DNA from: Sindora glabra
Taxonomy: Eukaryota > Streptophyta > Magnoliopsida > Fabales > Fabaceae
Reading direction: 5' to 3'
NCBI GenBank assembly: GCA_020226215.1
Contig: CM035234.1
Span: forward strand, 18,690,713 to 18,754,712
Length of the DNA: 64,000 nucleotides
Shown here: one piece after another, positions 9,001-20,405 of the stretch
Position numbering within the stretch: the stretch's first letter is position 1
Layout of the letters: every line of letters starts with the position of its first letter
Position numbers and translations under genes: made by a program
The notes under the pieces: generated by a model
The model's database searches: none
Seen by the model: only the letters and a program-made list of their open reading frames with translations
Told to the model about the DNA's origin: nothing

Positions 9001-11948
9001 CGCGGAAAAATGAAACAAATATATTTAATTTCAACAAAATTAAAACTTAATTACTATATGGAGTATCAGCAAACTTGCTGAAGACATTTATACATACCTG
9101 GGTTTCACGTTCAACATTGTTGTCCTGAGGAGTGAAAGAGCAACGCTGGTAGCGCTCAAGTGTTTTGGTAACACTACAAAAAAAAAACTCAATTGTCAAA
9201 TTTTGACACTAAGCTTTGAATAACATGTAACGTTAACACCATTTTATAAATGAATTTGATTTTATTTATGCTAATATATATGTAAAAACATCTTGCAGCC
9301 TCCGATTCTACTTCATTTCCAGCAATATCCATTATAGGGAGGAAAATATAAATCGCGACTGTAGGAGACAAAAATTAATTCTCTTTTGGATAAAAAACAA
9401 TGAGATATTAAAATATTATTTTAGTAAAATTTAGAAATTTCAGGAAAAATACATTTCAGGTGTTTATAGCAAAGTTGAAAAGAAAAAACAGATTAATAAA
9501 ATGATACACAAATTATGGGAAAAAATAAAAACGTCAAAGAACCTTTTTGATTTATATATGGCAATATAGAAGCCAATGAAATTGATGTTAGCAAAAGACT
9601 AAAGCTTTCCCTATTTAAGCAGAAGCAAATTTCATCGCAAGTAAAAGACAAGTTTTTGCTACCACAGACCTGAGAATATTCCTATTCCTGATACTCATAT
9701 TTGCAGATTTAGGTTAAATCTGCAGAAAGAGTAAAACAGCCTCTTTTGCTTTTCATATCTTTTCTAAACTATGGCTTACATCTTGTTAGGGTTAACAGAA
9801 AAAAGACAGAAAAATAAAGGGTAACTTAATAAGGATGATATTCTCTCTAGTATTCACAAATAACCTTTAAGTTTCTTTTACTAAATTTTCGCTAAGAACT
9901 TGTTAGCATTTACCAGAAGAGAATCATCATACCCATAAACCAAAAAAAAAAAAGAATAAAAGAGGAATAAGAAGAAAGAAGAGAAAGAAAGTGAATATGG
10001 AGAAGAAAGAAGATTGAGAGATCAAAAACCTAAACTTGTAATTTACTTGAAAAAACCTAAACAATACTAGGCCCACACCATAGAAAATTGCAGTGTTTCA
10101 TAAGCCATTCCTATGTATAGAGAAAAAAAGGTAGCAGAAGATTGTGTTGTTTGAGAATTTCTAATTTGGGTTTTCTGGGTATTGATTCTTTGGTGTGTGA
10201 AGAAGCTAAGTGGACAATCACACATCTAAATTCAAAATGCAATCTAAATTTCAAAAAATTATGAAAAGCACACAAAAAAAAATAAAAAAGGGAAATCACC
10301 AAATTGAAAATGCAGTAAGTTGGAAAACCACATTGATGTGCCTGCAATATGAAAAGTAGAGAGTACTATTTATCAAATCAATTTCAAATGCCAGCTTGAA
10401 ATTGTTATCTACCACATTTTTCTGCAATCGCAATGATAAGATAGAATTGGGGTGGAAATCCAAGCACTCCATCTAAAAGCTCAAATTTTTAGAATTGGGT
10501 TTTGTCTCTAACACCCAAAAGAAGAAGGAGAGAGAGAGCAGATCTAGATAGAAGACTTAAAAGTGGGGAAAAGATCATCATTTTTATCATTGAATATCGC
10601 TAAGCTAGAATTGAATCCAAACAAGTTATATACAAATAGCAATAGCAATAGCGATTATGAAAGGCCAAAACGGAAAAAAAAAACAAAGATCACATACTTG
10701 AGAGTAGAAACAATGATAGAACCAAAAGAAAAAACCATGGAAAGATATGAGACAAGCTTAAGGATTGTAAGTGTCTTACAGTTTTGAGCATTTTCTCTAT
10801 TTTATAGAGAGAGCAAAAGAAAGATGTTGAAAACCCTAGATCTTGCACAGCGGTCCAAGTGGAAGAACATCCTTGGACTTTCCTTGCTAACTTAACCAAA
10901 CGATGGTACAACTACACAGATTCCTTGTATTCTTTTATGTTTCTCTTTGTTTTTACTTGTAAGAAAGAAGAAATAGATTGTAGTACTAACTCCACCAGTT
11001 TTATATATGAACGTTGAAGCCTTTAACCCAGAATAGTGTGTGAGAGAAAGAATGAAATATGAAACGTGTCCATTTGTGATTGGGGAAGAAGCTGATCTTT
11101 CTCTCCTCTCTCTTTTTTCTGTCCAAACCCATGAATAAAAACTTCATCCACATTAGAAGTTTGTGTGAAACCCCAAAAAGCACAAAAAATCATTGAGGGC
11201 ACAAAACCCACAAAAAGAAGCATCTATGAGAGAGAAAAATGGAAATAGGGTTTGTCAGAGAAGTGGGGGAGAAGGAAGAAACCAAGAATGGTCGTAGACA
11301 AAAACATAGAAAAATAATAATAATGGAGGGAAAAAATGCCGAAGATTTATGTAGAAAAATGCAGTCAATGGTAGAAAAGAAACCCAGAAACCCAGGGACT
11401 ATTTTCGTGAAAGAAACTGATGCAAAGAAGAAAGTGAATTGCACAGAGAGAAGAAGCGGCTACATGAAATCAGAATTCAGGAAAAACAAAAACTCCAAAT
11501 CTAAGTCAAGGATTTCTTACATCTGTTGGGATTTGTACCATAAAAAATTTTCAGAAAACATTACATATACTTATGCAATTTTGTATCCCAAAAAATATAT
11601 AATATATACATATATATATGCAGAAATCATAAACAAACAAACATACGTAAAAATATAGTGCAAATCCCAATAATTTTTATGGAAAAAATGCCAAAACTGC
11701 AAAAAAGTTAAGATTTTAGGAACAAAACAATTAGTGAGAGAAATTAATAGAGATTTATGTATATACCCAGCACTTCCAAATTCATAGAGCTTTCCACGGC
11801 TTGAGAAAATGATAAGAGCAACTTCCGCATCACACAGAACTGAGAGTTCATATGCTTTCTTCAGCAAACCATTTCTTCTTTTTGAGAAAGTAACTTGACG
11901 GTTGATTTTGTTTTCTATCCTCTTCAGCTCGACTCTCCCTCTACCCAT
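6011..11948 (-). CDS. AGL6: AGL6-type MIKC MADS-box transcription factor, eight exons
   Basis: Coding exons on the complement are 11948-11767, 9173-9098, 8511-8450, 8151-8052, 7589-7548, 6775-6734, 6644-6505 and 6098-6011. They total 732 nt: 243 codons plus TGA. The exon lengths (182, 76, 62, 100, 42, 42, 140, 88) and phases are the standard MIKC set. Residues 1-60 are the MADS DNA-binding and dimerisation domain ([20 protein letters not shown] start). An I region follows, then a K box (about 90-168) with the AGL6/SEP-type core [20 protein letters not shown]. The C-terminus ends in the AGL6 motif [11 protein letters not shown]. Family members are nuclear factors that bind CArG boxes and form floral MADS tetramers specifying floral meristem and organ identity. 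The ATG has purines at -3 and +4. No frameshift or stop was found, so the gene looks functional. Intron 4 uses a GC donor. SEPALLATA proteins are the nearest alternative, but the C-terminal motif and K-box sequence favour AGL6. Confidence 0.95.
7590..8051 (-). other. AGL6: AGL6 intron 4 with non-canonical GC donor
   Basis: The exon 4 end reads AAG|GCAAGT on the complement, with the junction between 8052 and 8051. The acceptor is TTTGCAG at 7590. Splicing here gives exon 4 its conserved 100 nt and joins QRK to TQIM in frame. No GT nearby preserves that join. The rest of the donor matches the strong consensus expected at GC-AG introns. Confidence 0.85.
7856..7979. repeat. 62-bp tandem duplication inside AGL6 intron 4
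   Basis: Two adjacent units, each containing GTCGTTATGGCGGT and ATGCAGAACTGTCTGCAAC, repeat at a 62-bp period with a handful of substitutions. They lie about 70 bp from the GC donor, in a GC-richer patch of an otherwise AT-rich intron. Confidence 0.9.
9174..11766 (-). other. AGL6: AGL6 intron 1 (2.6 kb), candidate regulatory intron
   Basis: The intron runs from donor GTATAT (11766) to acceptor TTGTAG (9174), directly after the MADS-box exon. A long intron here is usual in MIKC genes and often carries cis-regulatory elements. It contains AT-rich stretches and purine-rich tracts (for example 9961-10020), but no recognisable transposon. No clean CArG box was found by eye. Open frames inside it, such as 11239-11658 on the plus strand, are chance. 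Confidence 0.75.
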
Positions 11949-12180
11949 TTTCTCTCTCTACCTCTCTCAACTCCTCCTTTTCCTTCTCAGTCTATCTCGA
12001 AACACTAAACCCTAAAGGAGGATCAAATTTTTTTTTCTTAAATTTCAAATTCTGTTCCTCTGAATTCAGTTTTCTCTCTGTGAAGTGATGAAAAATTATT
12101 AAAAATGGAAGCCTCGGAGAGAGAAATGAGAACACAGAGACGTGTTTGTGATAATGTCTCAGAGAGAAGTGAATGTTATA
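11949..12180 (-). promoter_or_regulatory. AGL6: AGL6 5' leader/proximal promoter with GA/CT tracts
   Basis: Directly upstream of the ATG the complement carries GAGAGAGGTAGAGAGAG. More CT or GA tracts occur near 12070 and 12113-12165. GAGA motifs are known targets of BASIC PENTACYSTEINE proteins, which regulate several plant MADS genes; a role here is inferred. No convincing TATA box was found close to the ATG, so the transcription start is unresolved. Confidence 0.5.
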
Positions 12181-12379
12181 AGAGTACTGCAATGGGAAAA
12201 CACAGAAAAGAATCGCACTTAAATCTCACTTTTACAGTAAAATGGAAAGCCCAGTTGCTCCATTTTTTATCTCATTCTCTTTTCCAATTTAATTTTAGCA
12301 ATTTGAGTACAAGTTGTCTATCTTTTTCTTGTTAAGCATATATTTTTTGCTTCAATTTAGGGTAAAAGAAGAAGAGAGT

Positions 12380-12620
12380 AGCAAATTCATCACGCGCCCA
12401 CATATACACAAAGTGCTGCAGGCCCCCATGTGAAGAGGGTCTGTCTAGGTATAGCAGATTGCAGTGTTTGTGGCAATTTACTAACCACCGGCTGCTGAGG
12501 CAGTTTAGCCCAAAACTGAAAGGCATAGCTATGGATGGGAAAGAAACACAATATAGGTTGACCAAGAGCTTGTAGAAAAAGAAGAACACTGAGATGATCA
12601 CCATTAGTTGTCTTTTGAAT
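12380..12620. promoter_or_regulatory. GC-richer island upstream of AGL6, candidate conserved non-coding element
   Basis: This stretch contains CACGCGCCCACATATACAC and CACCGGCTGCTGAGGCAG, and is clearly less AT-rich than both sides. It lies 0.43-0.67 kb upstream of the AGL6 ATG. A 98-codon minus-strand frame (12332-12628) spans it but resembles no known protein. A regulatory role is inferred from position and composition only. Confidence 0.35.
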
Positions 12621-12649
12621 TTCAGCAATCGTGAACCTAAATCAAATTT

Positions 12650-14640
12650 TATATTTAGGATTTTTTTTCTTGGAAAGTATTTTTTAGAAAAATATAATTT
12701 ACATAAATATAAATGAAGGAGTTATACCTTATTTATATTAGCTATTAAAAAAAGTAATACTTAAGTATGATAATGGAAGAAATAAAATTCTTTTTGAAAT
12801 TGTGGAACTTATTTTTCGTTGAATTCTTTATATTTAATACTAAATAAATAAATTATTTTTAACATAATATTTTGTAATTATATTTTTAAAAAAATTCCTA
12901 TCAAAATAAATGGGGCTGTAGTAATCGTTCCAAATTACGAATATGTTACAATTAATAAACTACCAAACGTTAAGAAATACAATTGTTATAAAGAAAAATT
13001 ACAAAAAAAAAAAAATTGTAATTATTGACCAACATAGAAATCAAAATTTTTAATTCGAGGGGTTCAAGCTAGTATAAAAAATTTTAGGACACACGATTTT
13101 CAAACTTTTTAATTAGGAAACTAATTTAAATCTATTATACTAAAGATAAAAGCATAAGATTATTGAGGGATCAAGACCGGTTCCTCCCCTTGTCTTTGCC
13201 ACTATTGTTGATTACAATTTACAATTCTGTAATTAACAATTTCTTCACGTTGAATTGAATTTAAATTTTGAACTAATTAATCACATGAAGAGATAGCACA
13301 GTAATACTTTCCTCTTTGTTTTTATCATTGCAGTTGTGACTTTTGTTACAGTAATTATGAAAAAAAATTGTAATTGCGTGTGAAGACTAACAATGCTATA
13401 ATTGCAAATTGTAATTTAAAATTCTCTCTCTCTCTCTCTCTCGAGGTTCTTGTAAAATACATGTTGTGCATGTTAAATAATCTTGTAACTTTCAAGATAA
13501 AAAGAGTTTAATTAAAAGAGAATTTAGTCCATAGAATTTAATGACGAAAGACAGAAAACTCCAAAAACACATTCCTCCTAATTAAAGTTTTTGCTTTTGA
13601 AGACTTTCCCACTTAATTGAAACAATTATTTATCATTACTTTATTACTGTAGAAAACACAAAAGGGAAAGACCAATACAAAGAAACATCATGACATGAAA
13701 AAGTAAAACATAACCTAAAAATTCAATGGACATAAGGAAAAGTAGAACATAATTAAATGAAGTAGAATTAAATTCATATCAATCGCCATCCTAGAATTGA
13801 AGTCAATTAATTGATACAAGTAAAATAGGAAAATATGGTGCTTCTAAACTGTGATTATAATTACAGATAAATATAAAAAATACCATTCTAAAATAAAAAT
13901 TAAAAAAAATTACAATTGTGAAGTTTGATGTAATAATAATAATAATATTCACAATGTTAGGATTAAAAATCATAATCTAGGACCACATGAAAAAGGAAAA
14001 GGATGAGGTTGGACTTGTGAAAGAGACAAGCACATGACAAGTAACTACGGGAAAATGAAAGATCATATACATAGCTAAAATATATAAATAGCAGTATTTT
14101 GGCTAAAACTACAATTGAAGAATGTCTTAACAAATGAAATAAAGTGCATAATGAAAATAGCGACTGGGTCTCTGTCAAGATAGACAAGAGAATTTGTTGA
14201 GACACTCTTGGGTTGTTTTCATTTTTCAATTACACACCAACTCTAATTTATATATGTCGTCCTTTTTTATATTAAGTACAAGCCCCATTTTAGACATAAA
14301 AAGCCAATGTAAATGATTTTATTATATGATAACAAAAGTAGTAAATCAATAAGTATATACATAAAATCTTAAATTTGAACTCAAGATAATTAAAAATTAA
14401 AAACTCTAAAATAATATCAAGTGTTAATGCATTATTAAAAAAGCTAATAAAGGTAAGTGATGTTTGTTTAACTGTAAAAACCAGCTAATTAATTAGTAAA
14501 TTATAATTAAGTCTAGTGCTGGGGTGAAGTTAGAGAAGTATTGCGGGATAAAATAGAATTTGTTGAGAACTTATGTAAAAATCTTTTAATTTTTGTGAAT
14601 TGAGTATAATTTTAAAAAAAACTAAAGTCGTAGGAAAAAA
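12650..14640. other. AT-rich intergenic upstream of AGL6
   Basis: No gene is recognised. It holds a (TC)n microsatellite at about 13423-13443 and long AT-rich stretches. The 88-codon minus-strand frame at 13963-14229 shows no motif. Confidence 0.5.
13423..13443. repeat. (TC)n microsatellite
   Basis: About ten uninterrupted CT dinucleotides. Confidence 0.85.
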
Positions 14641-14656
14641 TTTACAATTCTTCAAA

Positions 14657-14681
14657 CTTTGGGTGGCTTGGCCACCCCAAA
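14657..14681. repeat. Perfect-arm hairpin GGGTGGC-TTG-GCCACCC
   Basis: The 7-bp arms at 14661-14667 and 14671-14677 extend outward to CTTTGGG/CCCCAAAG with a one-base bulge, around a 3-nt loop. It is GC-rich within AT-rich DNA and lies just upstream of a SINE-like sequence. Confidence 0.8.
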
Positions 14682-14694
14682 GCGTAGAGAAGCT

Positions 14695-14800
14695 TTGTCT
14701 TTGGCCTAGCGGCCGGTGAGAAGTTTGAGTAATATGTTTGATATTTCAAGTTCAAACTTTCCTACTATCAACAGATTAAAAAAACTTCGATGTCTGATAA
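14695..14800 (+). mobile_element. tRNA-derived SINE
   Basis: The A box TGGCCTAGCGG (14702-14712) closely matches the consensus. The B box is degenerate (AAGTTCAAACTT, 14748-14759). The spacing fits a tRNA-derived SINE head. It does not fold as a tRNA. Confidence 0.55.
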
Positions 14801-15019
14801 CCTTTCAAAATTTTAAAAATAAGTTTTTTTATTCTATTTTTATGTAAAAACTAGTTTAAACAAATCCTGTAAAATTAGTTTTTAATTAATCAATCTTTTT
14901 CAACTAAATTTTTCTTATTTCTTTTTTGGTCTTAATACCCTCATCTAAAATTTAAAACAAATTTACTTAGATTTATCAAATTTGTTTAAGACAAAAACCA
15001 AGCGATTAATTTAGGTCCA

Positions 15020-15489
15020 AGAACATATAATCTGAAGGTCATTGCACTCATATGCTAATACACGACTTGGGAATATGCGATTAGCGACAAACGAAACCCT
15101 GCTCAGTTGCAAAAAAACCGTTGCTAATTCTAAATTAGCAAGAATTATGTATGTCACTAATACGTTGCAAATACCTCCTTCACTAATTATTTATGAGTAA
15201 AGGGTTATTCATCGCTATTTTTTTGCAATAGCATAGGGTGCTTGTGACTCACAATTTTATTAATTTGATCGCTATTAATGATCGGAAATGTGATTTTTGA
15301 TAGTATTTTGTGATGGTGTAACGAGAAAAAAACTCGTCGCAAACATTATTGTTAGATTTAGTCCCTCCCAAGACTCTCAGTAAATAATTGAATGGATTTT
15401 CATCTCCTATTTTATCATTTTCCCGAAAATGACGTCCCTCGCAAAAATCTTTCACTGATTTTATTTTTTATTTTTTTTTTTGGGTAGTG
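15020..15489. mobile_element. CACTA-type element end with subterminal repeats (fragment)
   Basis: The segment ends TTTTTGGGTAGTG at 15489, the reverse complement of a CACTA terminus. The preceding 450 bp repeats short motifs of the type GCGACAAA, TTGCTAATTC and CGTCGCAAAC in both orientations, as in CACTA subterminal regions. The opposite terminus was not found. The family differs from the element at 57085-60006. Confidence 0.45.
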
Positions 15490-16063
15490 ACATCCCTTTT
15501 AGTTTCCGCGAAGTGACAATACCTTTTTGATCATATCCGATGTGTAAGTGTGTGGCTTGGCTTCTCATGACTTCATGTGCAGCGAATATTATTAAAGCCG
15601 TTTCTTTTGGCCCCTAAACTTTGTGTTCGAATCTCCTTTCAAATCTCCACATGTAATTCTTTGTCACACAACTATAATTATTGGAAAAAAAATATTCTAT
15701 ATTTACGAAGTTTTATAGAATTTTTTAGTGCGTTACAAATAATTAATGTGTATTATTTTGTTTTAGATTGCTCTTATTTTAATGTTATCAAAGAAATGAA
15801 ATAGTTTTTAAGCATAAGATAACAAAGTGGTATTTTTTTTATAACAATAGACCAAAAATTATTTTTAAAATCACTTCTTTAAGAGAACAACTTTTAGAAC
15901 ATTATATTACAAAAATGTCATTTGTAAAGTATAGTAGATATATTTTACTAATTAACATTACAAAGAGGTGATTAATGAAAATATATATGATGAAAACTAA
16001 CCCTCTTTCTAAGCAAAAAAATTTTCTTTTTATTATGGACAAAAGTGAAAAAAAATACCTTTG

Positions 16064-16065
<2 letters not shown>
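15490..16065. other. AT-rich intergenic, nothing recognised
   Basis: Short open frames only, with no repeat or gene identified. Confidence 0.5.

Positions 16066-16155
<90 letters not shown>
16066..16155. repeat. (AT)n microsatellite, about 90 bp
   Basis: About 45 uninterrupted AT dinucleotides. The Tyr-Ile repeat frames across it on both strands are artefacts. Confidence 0.97.
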
Positions 16156-16158
<3 letters not shown>

Positions 16159-16194
16159 TAGATCAAAATCAACTAGCAAAACGTAAAAAATTGA

Positions 16195-16285
16195 ATATAT
16201 GAGGATTCGAATACCTAATCCTATGAGATACATCATACATATAGTCTGACAGTTAAGATTAATACCACTTGAACTTCATCAATGA
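16195..16285 (-). mobile_element. tRNA-derived SINE-like fragment
   Basis: On the complement, an A-box-like TTCAAGTGGTATT (16273-16261) is followed by a B-box-like GGTATTCGAATCC (16215-16203). The order and distance fit a SINE head on the minus strand. Confidence 0.45.
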
Positions 16286-16289
16286 TAAA

Positions 16290-17220
16290 AATTCCCACGT
16301 TTTAAGTGGTGGTTATGATTATTATTATTATAATTGTGCTATAATTAGTGAAATTGTAAATAAATAAAAAAATATGCAATTGTCATATTGTAAAATTATA
16401 AAAAAAAAATATGAATATGGTATAATCTACGCTAATAAGAAATTCATGGTTGCACTCACTAAATTACTTTTTAGCTGCCAGTTACAAAGTAGTTGCCAAT
16501 TAGCCTTAATTATCTTATGACTTCTTAAGAAGGTTTGATTTTCCACCTTGATTTCTTTTTTAATTGTAGAGGTAATAAACTAATAAACCACTTAATGCCC
16601 ATATGTAAAATTTGAGATTCAAATTCTAAACATAACAAGAAATAAAATTTTTAAAATAATATTGAGTACTACTACATCATTAAAATACCAAATTTTTCAT
16701 CATGATTTTATTTGTAGTTTTGTTTACTCTGTAATTTATGAAATTATAATTATAAATAAATATAAAAAATAAAATCGTGCGGAATAAATTATAACTACAA
16801 AAAACACTACATTTACATTATCACGGTCACATCAATTATTATTATCCACACTTTAAAAGTAGAGTATATTGAAATATAGAGAGTATATAAGATTTCAATG
16901 TTTGTTTTATATATACAAGTCCATAAATATCTGCATCAAGTACATCTCTAAACATTGATGTTTCATCAGAGTTTTTTTAAAAAAAATTATAGTTAATAAA
17001 ATTTTAGAAAAGGTATGATAATATTTACTTTTTAGAAAAAAATTATGATGTAACATTAATACGACGGTACATCAGTGTATTACTAAAATCAATAGTATGG
17101 ATTTACTTATTAACTGTGAACTGACAGGATAATCGTATATTAACCGTAAATATGGTGATTATCGGGCCGCCTCTAACTTGATAGTGCACTGTATGGACTA
17201 ATTTGGTGGGTTTTTTTTTT
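16290..17220. other. AT-rich intergenic, nothing recognised
   Basis: Holds degenerate short repeats of the type AATTATAAATAAATATAAAAAATA, also seen near 13850 and 25650 (reverse strand). No gene. Confidence 0.45.
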
Positions 17221-17224
17221 TTTT

Positions 17225-17385
17225 TGTAAGCATATTTTCATTATCATATATATTTCTAAATATATATCATCAGATTTGACCATTGATATATTATTATATA
17301 ATGTATAAAATTTAACTTTGTGAAAAAAATTCATTATACAATTAAATTCGATAATGTATCAATACATTATTCTATCTATTTGTTT
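17225..17385. mobile_element. AT-rich MITE, 'TATGGTATAC' family
   Basis: Contains the family core ATATATTATTATATAATGTA, and a distal half (ATTAAATTCGATAATGTATC) shared with copies at 24250 and 36185. The ends are approximate. Confidence 0.4.
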
Positions 17386-17513
17386 TAAGTGTGTGAAACA
17401 TATACACGGTGTTAGCATAGTTTTCAAACCCAGAAAATGAAGGGTTGGTGGGTTTTCATTGTGAATGCAGAGTGTGACAAGAAGCAATTAGATGAAATTA
17501 ATAATTTCATCCT

Positions 17514-17694
17514 AAAATTATAAAATACTGATAAAATAAATTTTAAATTATATAAAATTGTAATTTTATTCTTAAATAATAGTTCGTATATACAATTTTT
17601 TCATTGATGAAATTATCTATATAAATTATTATTTAGTAATAAAATCATAATTTTATATAATTAAGATGCCATTTTACCGGTGCCTTATAATTTT
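17514..17694. mobile_element. Foldback-type MITE, 181 bp
   Basis: The left terminus AAAATTATAAAATACTGATA matches the reverse complement of the right terminus (AAAATTATAAGGCACCGGTA). Homology between the arms continues inward for about 70 bp (shared TTATATAAAATT and TTTTATT-CTAAATAATA), leaving a short loop. No open frame. Confidence 0.7.
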
Positions 17695-17699
17695 ATGAG

Positions 17700-19580
17700 T
17701 GTAACTATTAATTTTATCAAAAGTATAATTTCCACATTCCAAATGCATCTTTGTAAAAGAAGAGTAGTGGATGACTTCGTATAGTAAAAGTTACATTATA
17801 CTATATAAAGAAAATGGCGTGCAAACCCAAGTTTTTCTAAATCATGTATTGCCCTGATTCTCATAAGCAGATATTAGTAACAAGATAACAAGATAAGGCT
17901 CTTTGAAGAGTTCAACTTTTCCTTTGTTTTGTTACGCATGCCTATCCTTTGTTCCAAGATTATAAAGTCCGCAAATATAATTAATATTAAGTATAGTATT
18001 ACTATTAACTATTTTTTATAATCTTATATTGTAATGTTCATATATTTAATATTTATTTATAATTTTATTAATCATAATAAAATTATAAGCGTGTGATTGC
18101 AGCCACATTTTAAATTATGCCTTACATAAGTAAGTTAATTTAAACACCAAGGATAATCCAGTTATCAATGTTTATTGATCCAATTGGTAAAAATTTTGAT
18201 ATTCTTTAAGTAAAGTTTTGGATTTTGAACTTCATGAATAAAAAAAATAAAAACTTATTTTTACCTTAAGCCTAAGTCGATTCGACTTTGAATTAGTCAA
18301 TGATTCAATTTGACTTTGAATTAGTCAATGATTCAATAAAATTATTGGAAATCAAGGTCTTAAACACAAAAGGGAAGGGGGGGGAAAACGCAATCCAATC
18401 TTCTCGTCTGCTTCAATAAAAATAGCAAAAAAATAAGTATATTTTAGCCGACCTTATTTGTTCATGGTTGAAGCCTCTTATATAAGATGTACTAATCTTT
18501 CGTTGTTACTGTTTATTTTAGTATTTAAGATATTAGGTTTAATCGGTTCAGGTTTTAAATTTTGTTTGACGTCGGTTAAGGGTGAAGTTAAAACAAAAAT
18601 TTTTAAAGGATTGAAATACAATATATTAATAATTTTAATAAAAATAATTAAATTTTGAAGTAGCATGAAAAGAAAATTAATTGAAAATCTGAACTTTTTT
18701 GTCTACAATTTATCAAATAATATGTTTAAGAACTGATAAAATAATTATAACATTCTTTCATTTGTTTGTTTTAACGAAAATATTTTTTGTAAAATATAAT
18801 TATAAAATATTTAAATAATAGAAAATATTTTTATTTCTTTAATATTAAATATAAAAAATTTAGAGAAAATAACTTTTTTCATTTCAAAAAAATTACTTTT
18901 CTTCACTAAATATTTCGAGAAAGTTTTTTAATAATTAATTTAAATAATATATGATTCATTTATTAATATATTTAAAAGTTATACCTTTTTATAAAAATAT
19001 TTTCTAACGAAATGAAGGCAATTAAATCCAACGTAAGTTGCTCAAGGTAATGGGCGCATGTACAGTGTACAGTAAAGATTTGACAAGATTTCTTATTGAC
19101 ACTTATGTTAAATGTTTCGTCTTTTTTTTTTTTTTTTTACAGAACTAGTCTCCTTAAATTTGCCTCAGCAATTGCGCACAAACTACAAAGGACTGCTTAA
19201 TATGATTAGAAAGTGAGTTCAAAATGTGTAATGAGATGCATTTTGCTCATTTAATTATTCATAAAAATCTTAAAATCAGTCTGTAGAAAGTTAGATTAGA
19301 ATTTCATTTTAAATCAATCAAATTCAATTTATATACAGAATCAGAACTTAAATTTAATATTATTCGATTTCAACCATTCACAAATTTAAATAAATTTTAT
19401 AATAAAAATAATTTTTTTATATTATATAATTAAATAATATTATACATATATTTCTTATTGCATATAATAAATTGTTTAAATTTGTATAAACTTATTTAAT
19501 TTTATATGTACTTTAAACTCAAATTTGAAGTCAAATATTTCGAATTTAATAAAAAAATATAGACTAAATAACATGTATTT
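17700..19580. other. AT-rich intergenic, nothing recognised
   Basis: No gene-like composition. The overlapping open frames at 18458-18666 on opposite strands are chance in AT-rich DNA. Confidence 0.5.
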
Positions 19581-19589
19581 CATGACATA

Positions 19590-19725
19590 AAATTATATGA
19601 GTTTAAATTCTATCCACTGACACTATCAACTAAATACGTAATGACAAGTCATTAAATTATCTAACTTAAAAAATAATTAATTATTTTCTGTAATTAAATT
19701 AGTTAATGAAATAAAATCAGAAATT
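19590..19725 (+). repeat. Left member of an inverted repeat pair (MITE copy)
   Basis: Starts GAGTTTAAATTCTATCCACT and includes AAGTCATTAAATTATC and AATAATTAATTATTTT. The same series occurs on the complement at 20240-20405. The two copies face each other about 0.5 kb apart. They may be two insertions of one MITE or the arms of a single element. Confidence 0.65.
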
Positions 19726-20239
19726 TTGACTTGAAAAAAAGATTTAAGATTCTGCTATCATGTCGTCTCATACATCAGCCAATGGTTTAGTTTTTTATAT
19801 CTCAGTTTTGCATTCCTAGGTTTTCGCTACTATTTCGTTGGGTTCTACTATCTTAGGTATTGACTAAATGAACTTGACTGAGAGTTAACGGGTTTGGTTC
19901 GGTTCGGTGAATCATGATTGATTATGTGCTCCTGGAGTAGCAATTCCAAATTTATGGTGTAAATTAGGATGTAAAACTTGTCTTTGAGCATTTATTGTGG
20001 TCTAAAACCAGCACCACCATGTTTATGTGATGCAGAATCCGTAATTTAAAATTCTTAATGATAGCATCCCTTTCTTTTTTCTAATTTAAATGGCTATAAT
20101 CAATAATGAATCATTACTCTGATTGGATCAATATTCTTATCTCAATCAATGCAGTCATTACCTCTCAATGAATTCATTTGACTTACCATGCTGTATCTTC
20201 AACTAAAGTGTCAAAAGAAATTGAAAAATCATTTTTCTG

Positions 20240-20405
20240 TTAAGTTAAATTTTTTATTTGTATTTAATTAGTTATTTTAATTACAAAAAAAATAATTGAT
20301 TATTTTTTTAATTGGATAATTTAATGACTTAGTCTTTACAGTAATTAGTTAACAGTGTAAAACTTCTATACACTTTCAGGATAAAATTTAAACTCAAATT
20401 ATATA
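20240..20405 (-). repeat. Right member of an inverted repeat pair (MITE copy)
   Basis: On the complement it reads GAGTTTAAATTTTATCCTGA, then AAGTCATTAAATTATCC, matching 19590-19725 with moderate divergence. Confidence 0.65.

Noticed and set aside
11239..11658. 139-codon plus-strand ORF opposite AGL6
   Set aside because: It lies within AGL6 intron 1 and partly opposite no exon. It is Lys/Arg-rich because of purine-rich DNA and has no recognisable domain.
9174..11766. CArG boxes in AGL6 intron 1
   Set aside because: No CC(A/T)6GG match was found by eye. Near matches have the wrong length.
14695..14800. Possible tRNA gene (A and B boxes)
   Set aside because: The boxes are present but no acceptor stem or anticodon arm can be formed. 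A SINE explains it. The same reasoning was applied to 1446-1570, 16195-16285 and 36459-36655.
15972..16236. Tyr-Ile repeat ORFs on both strands
   Set aside because: They are translations of the (AT)n microsatellite.
18372..18386. Poly-G run as a possible G-quadruplex
   Set aside because: There is only one G tract. A quadruplex needs several spaced tracts.
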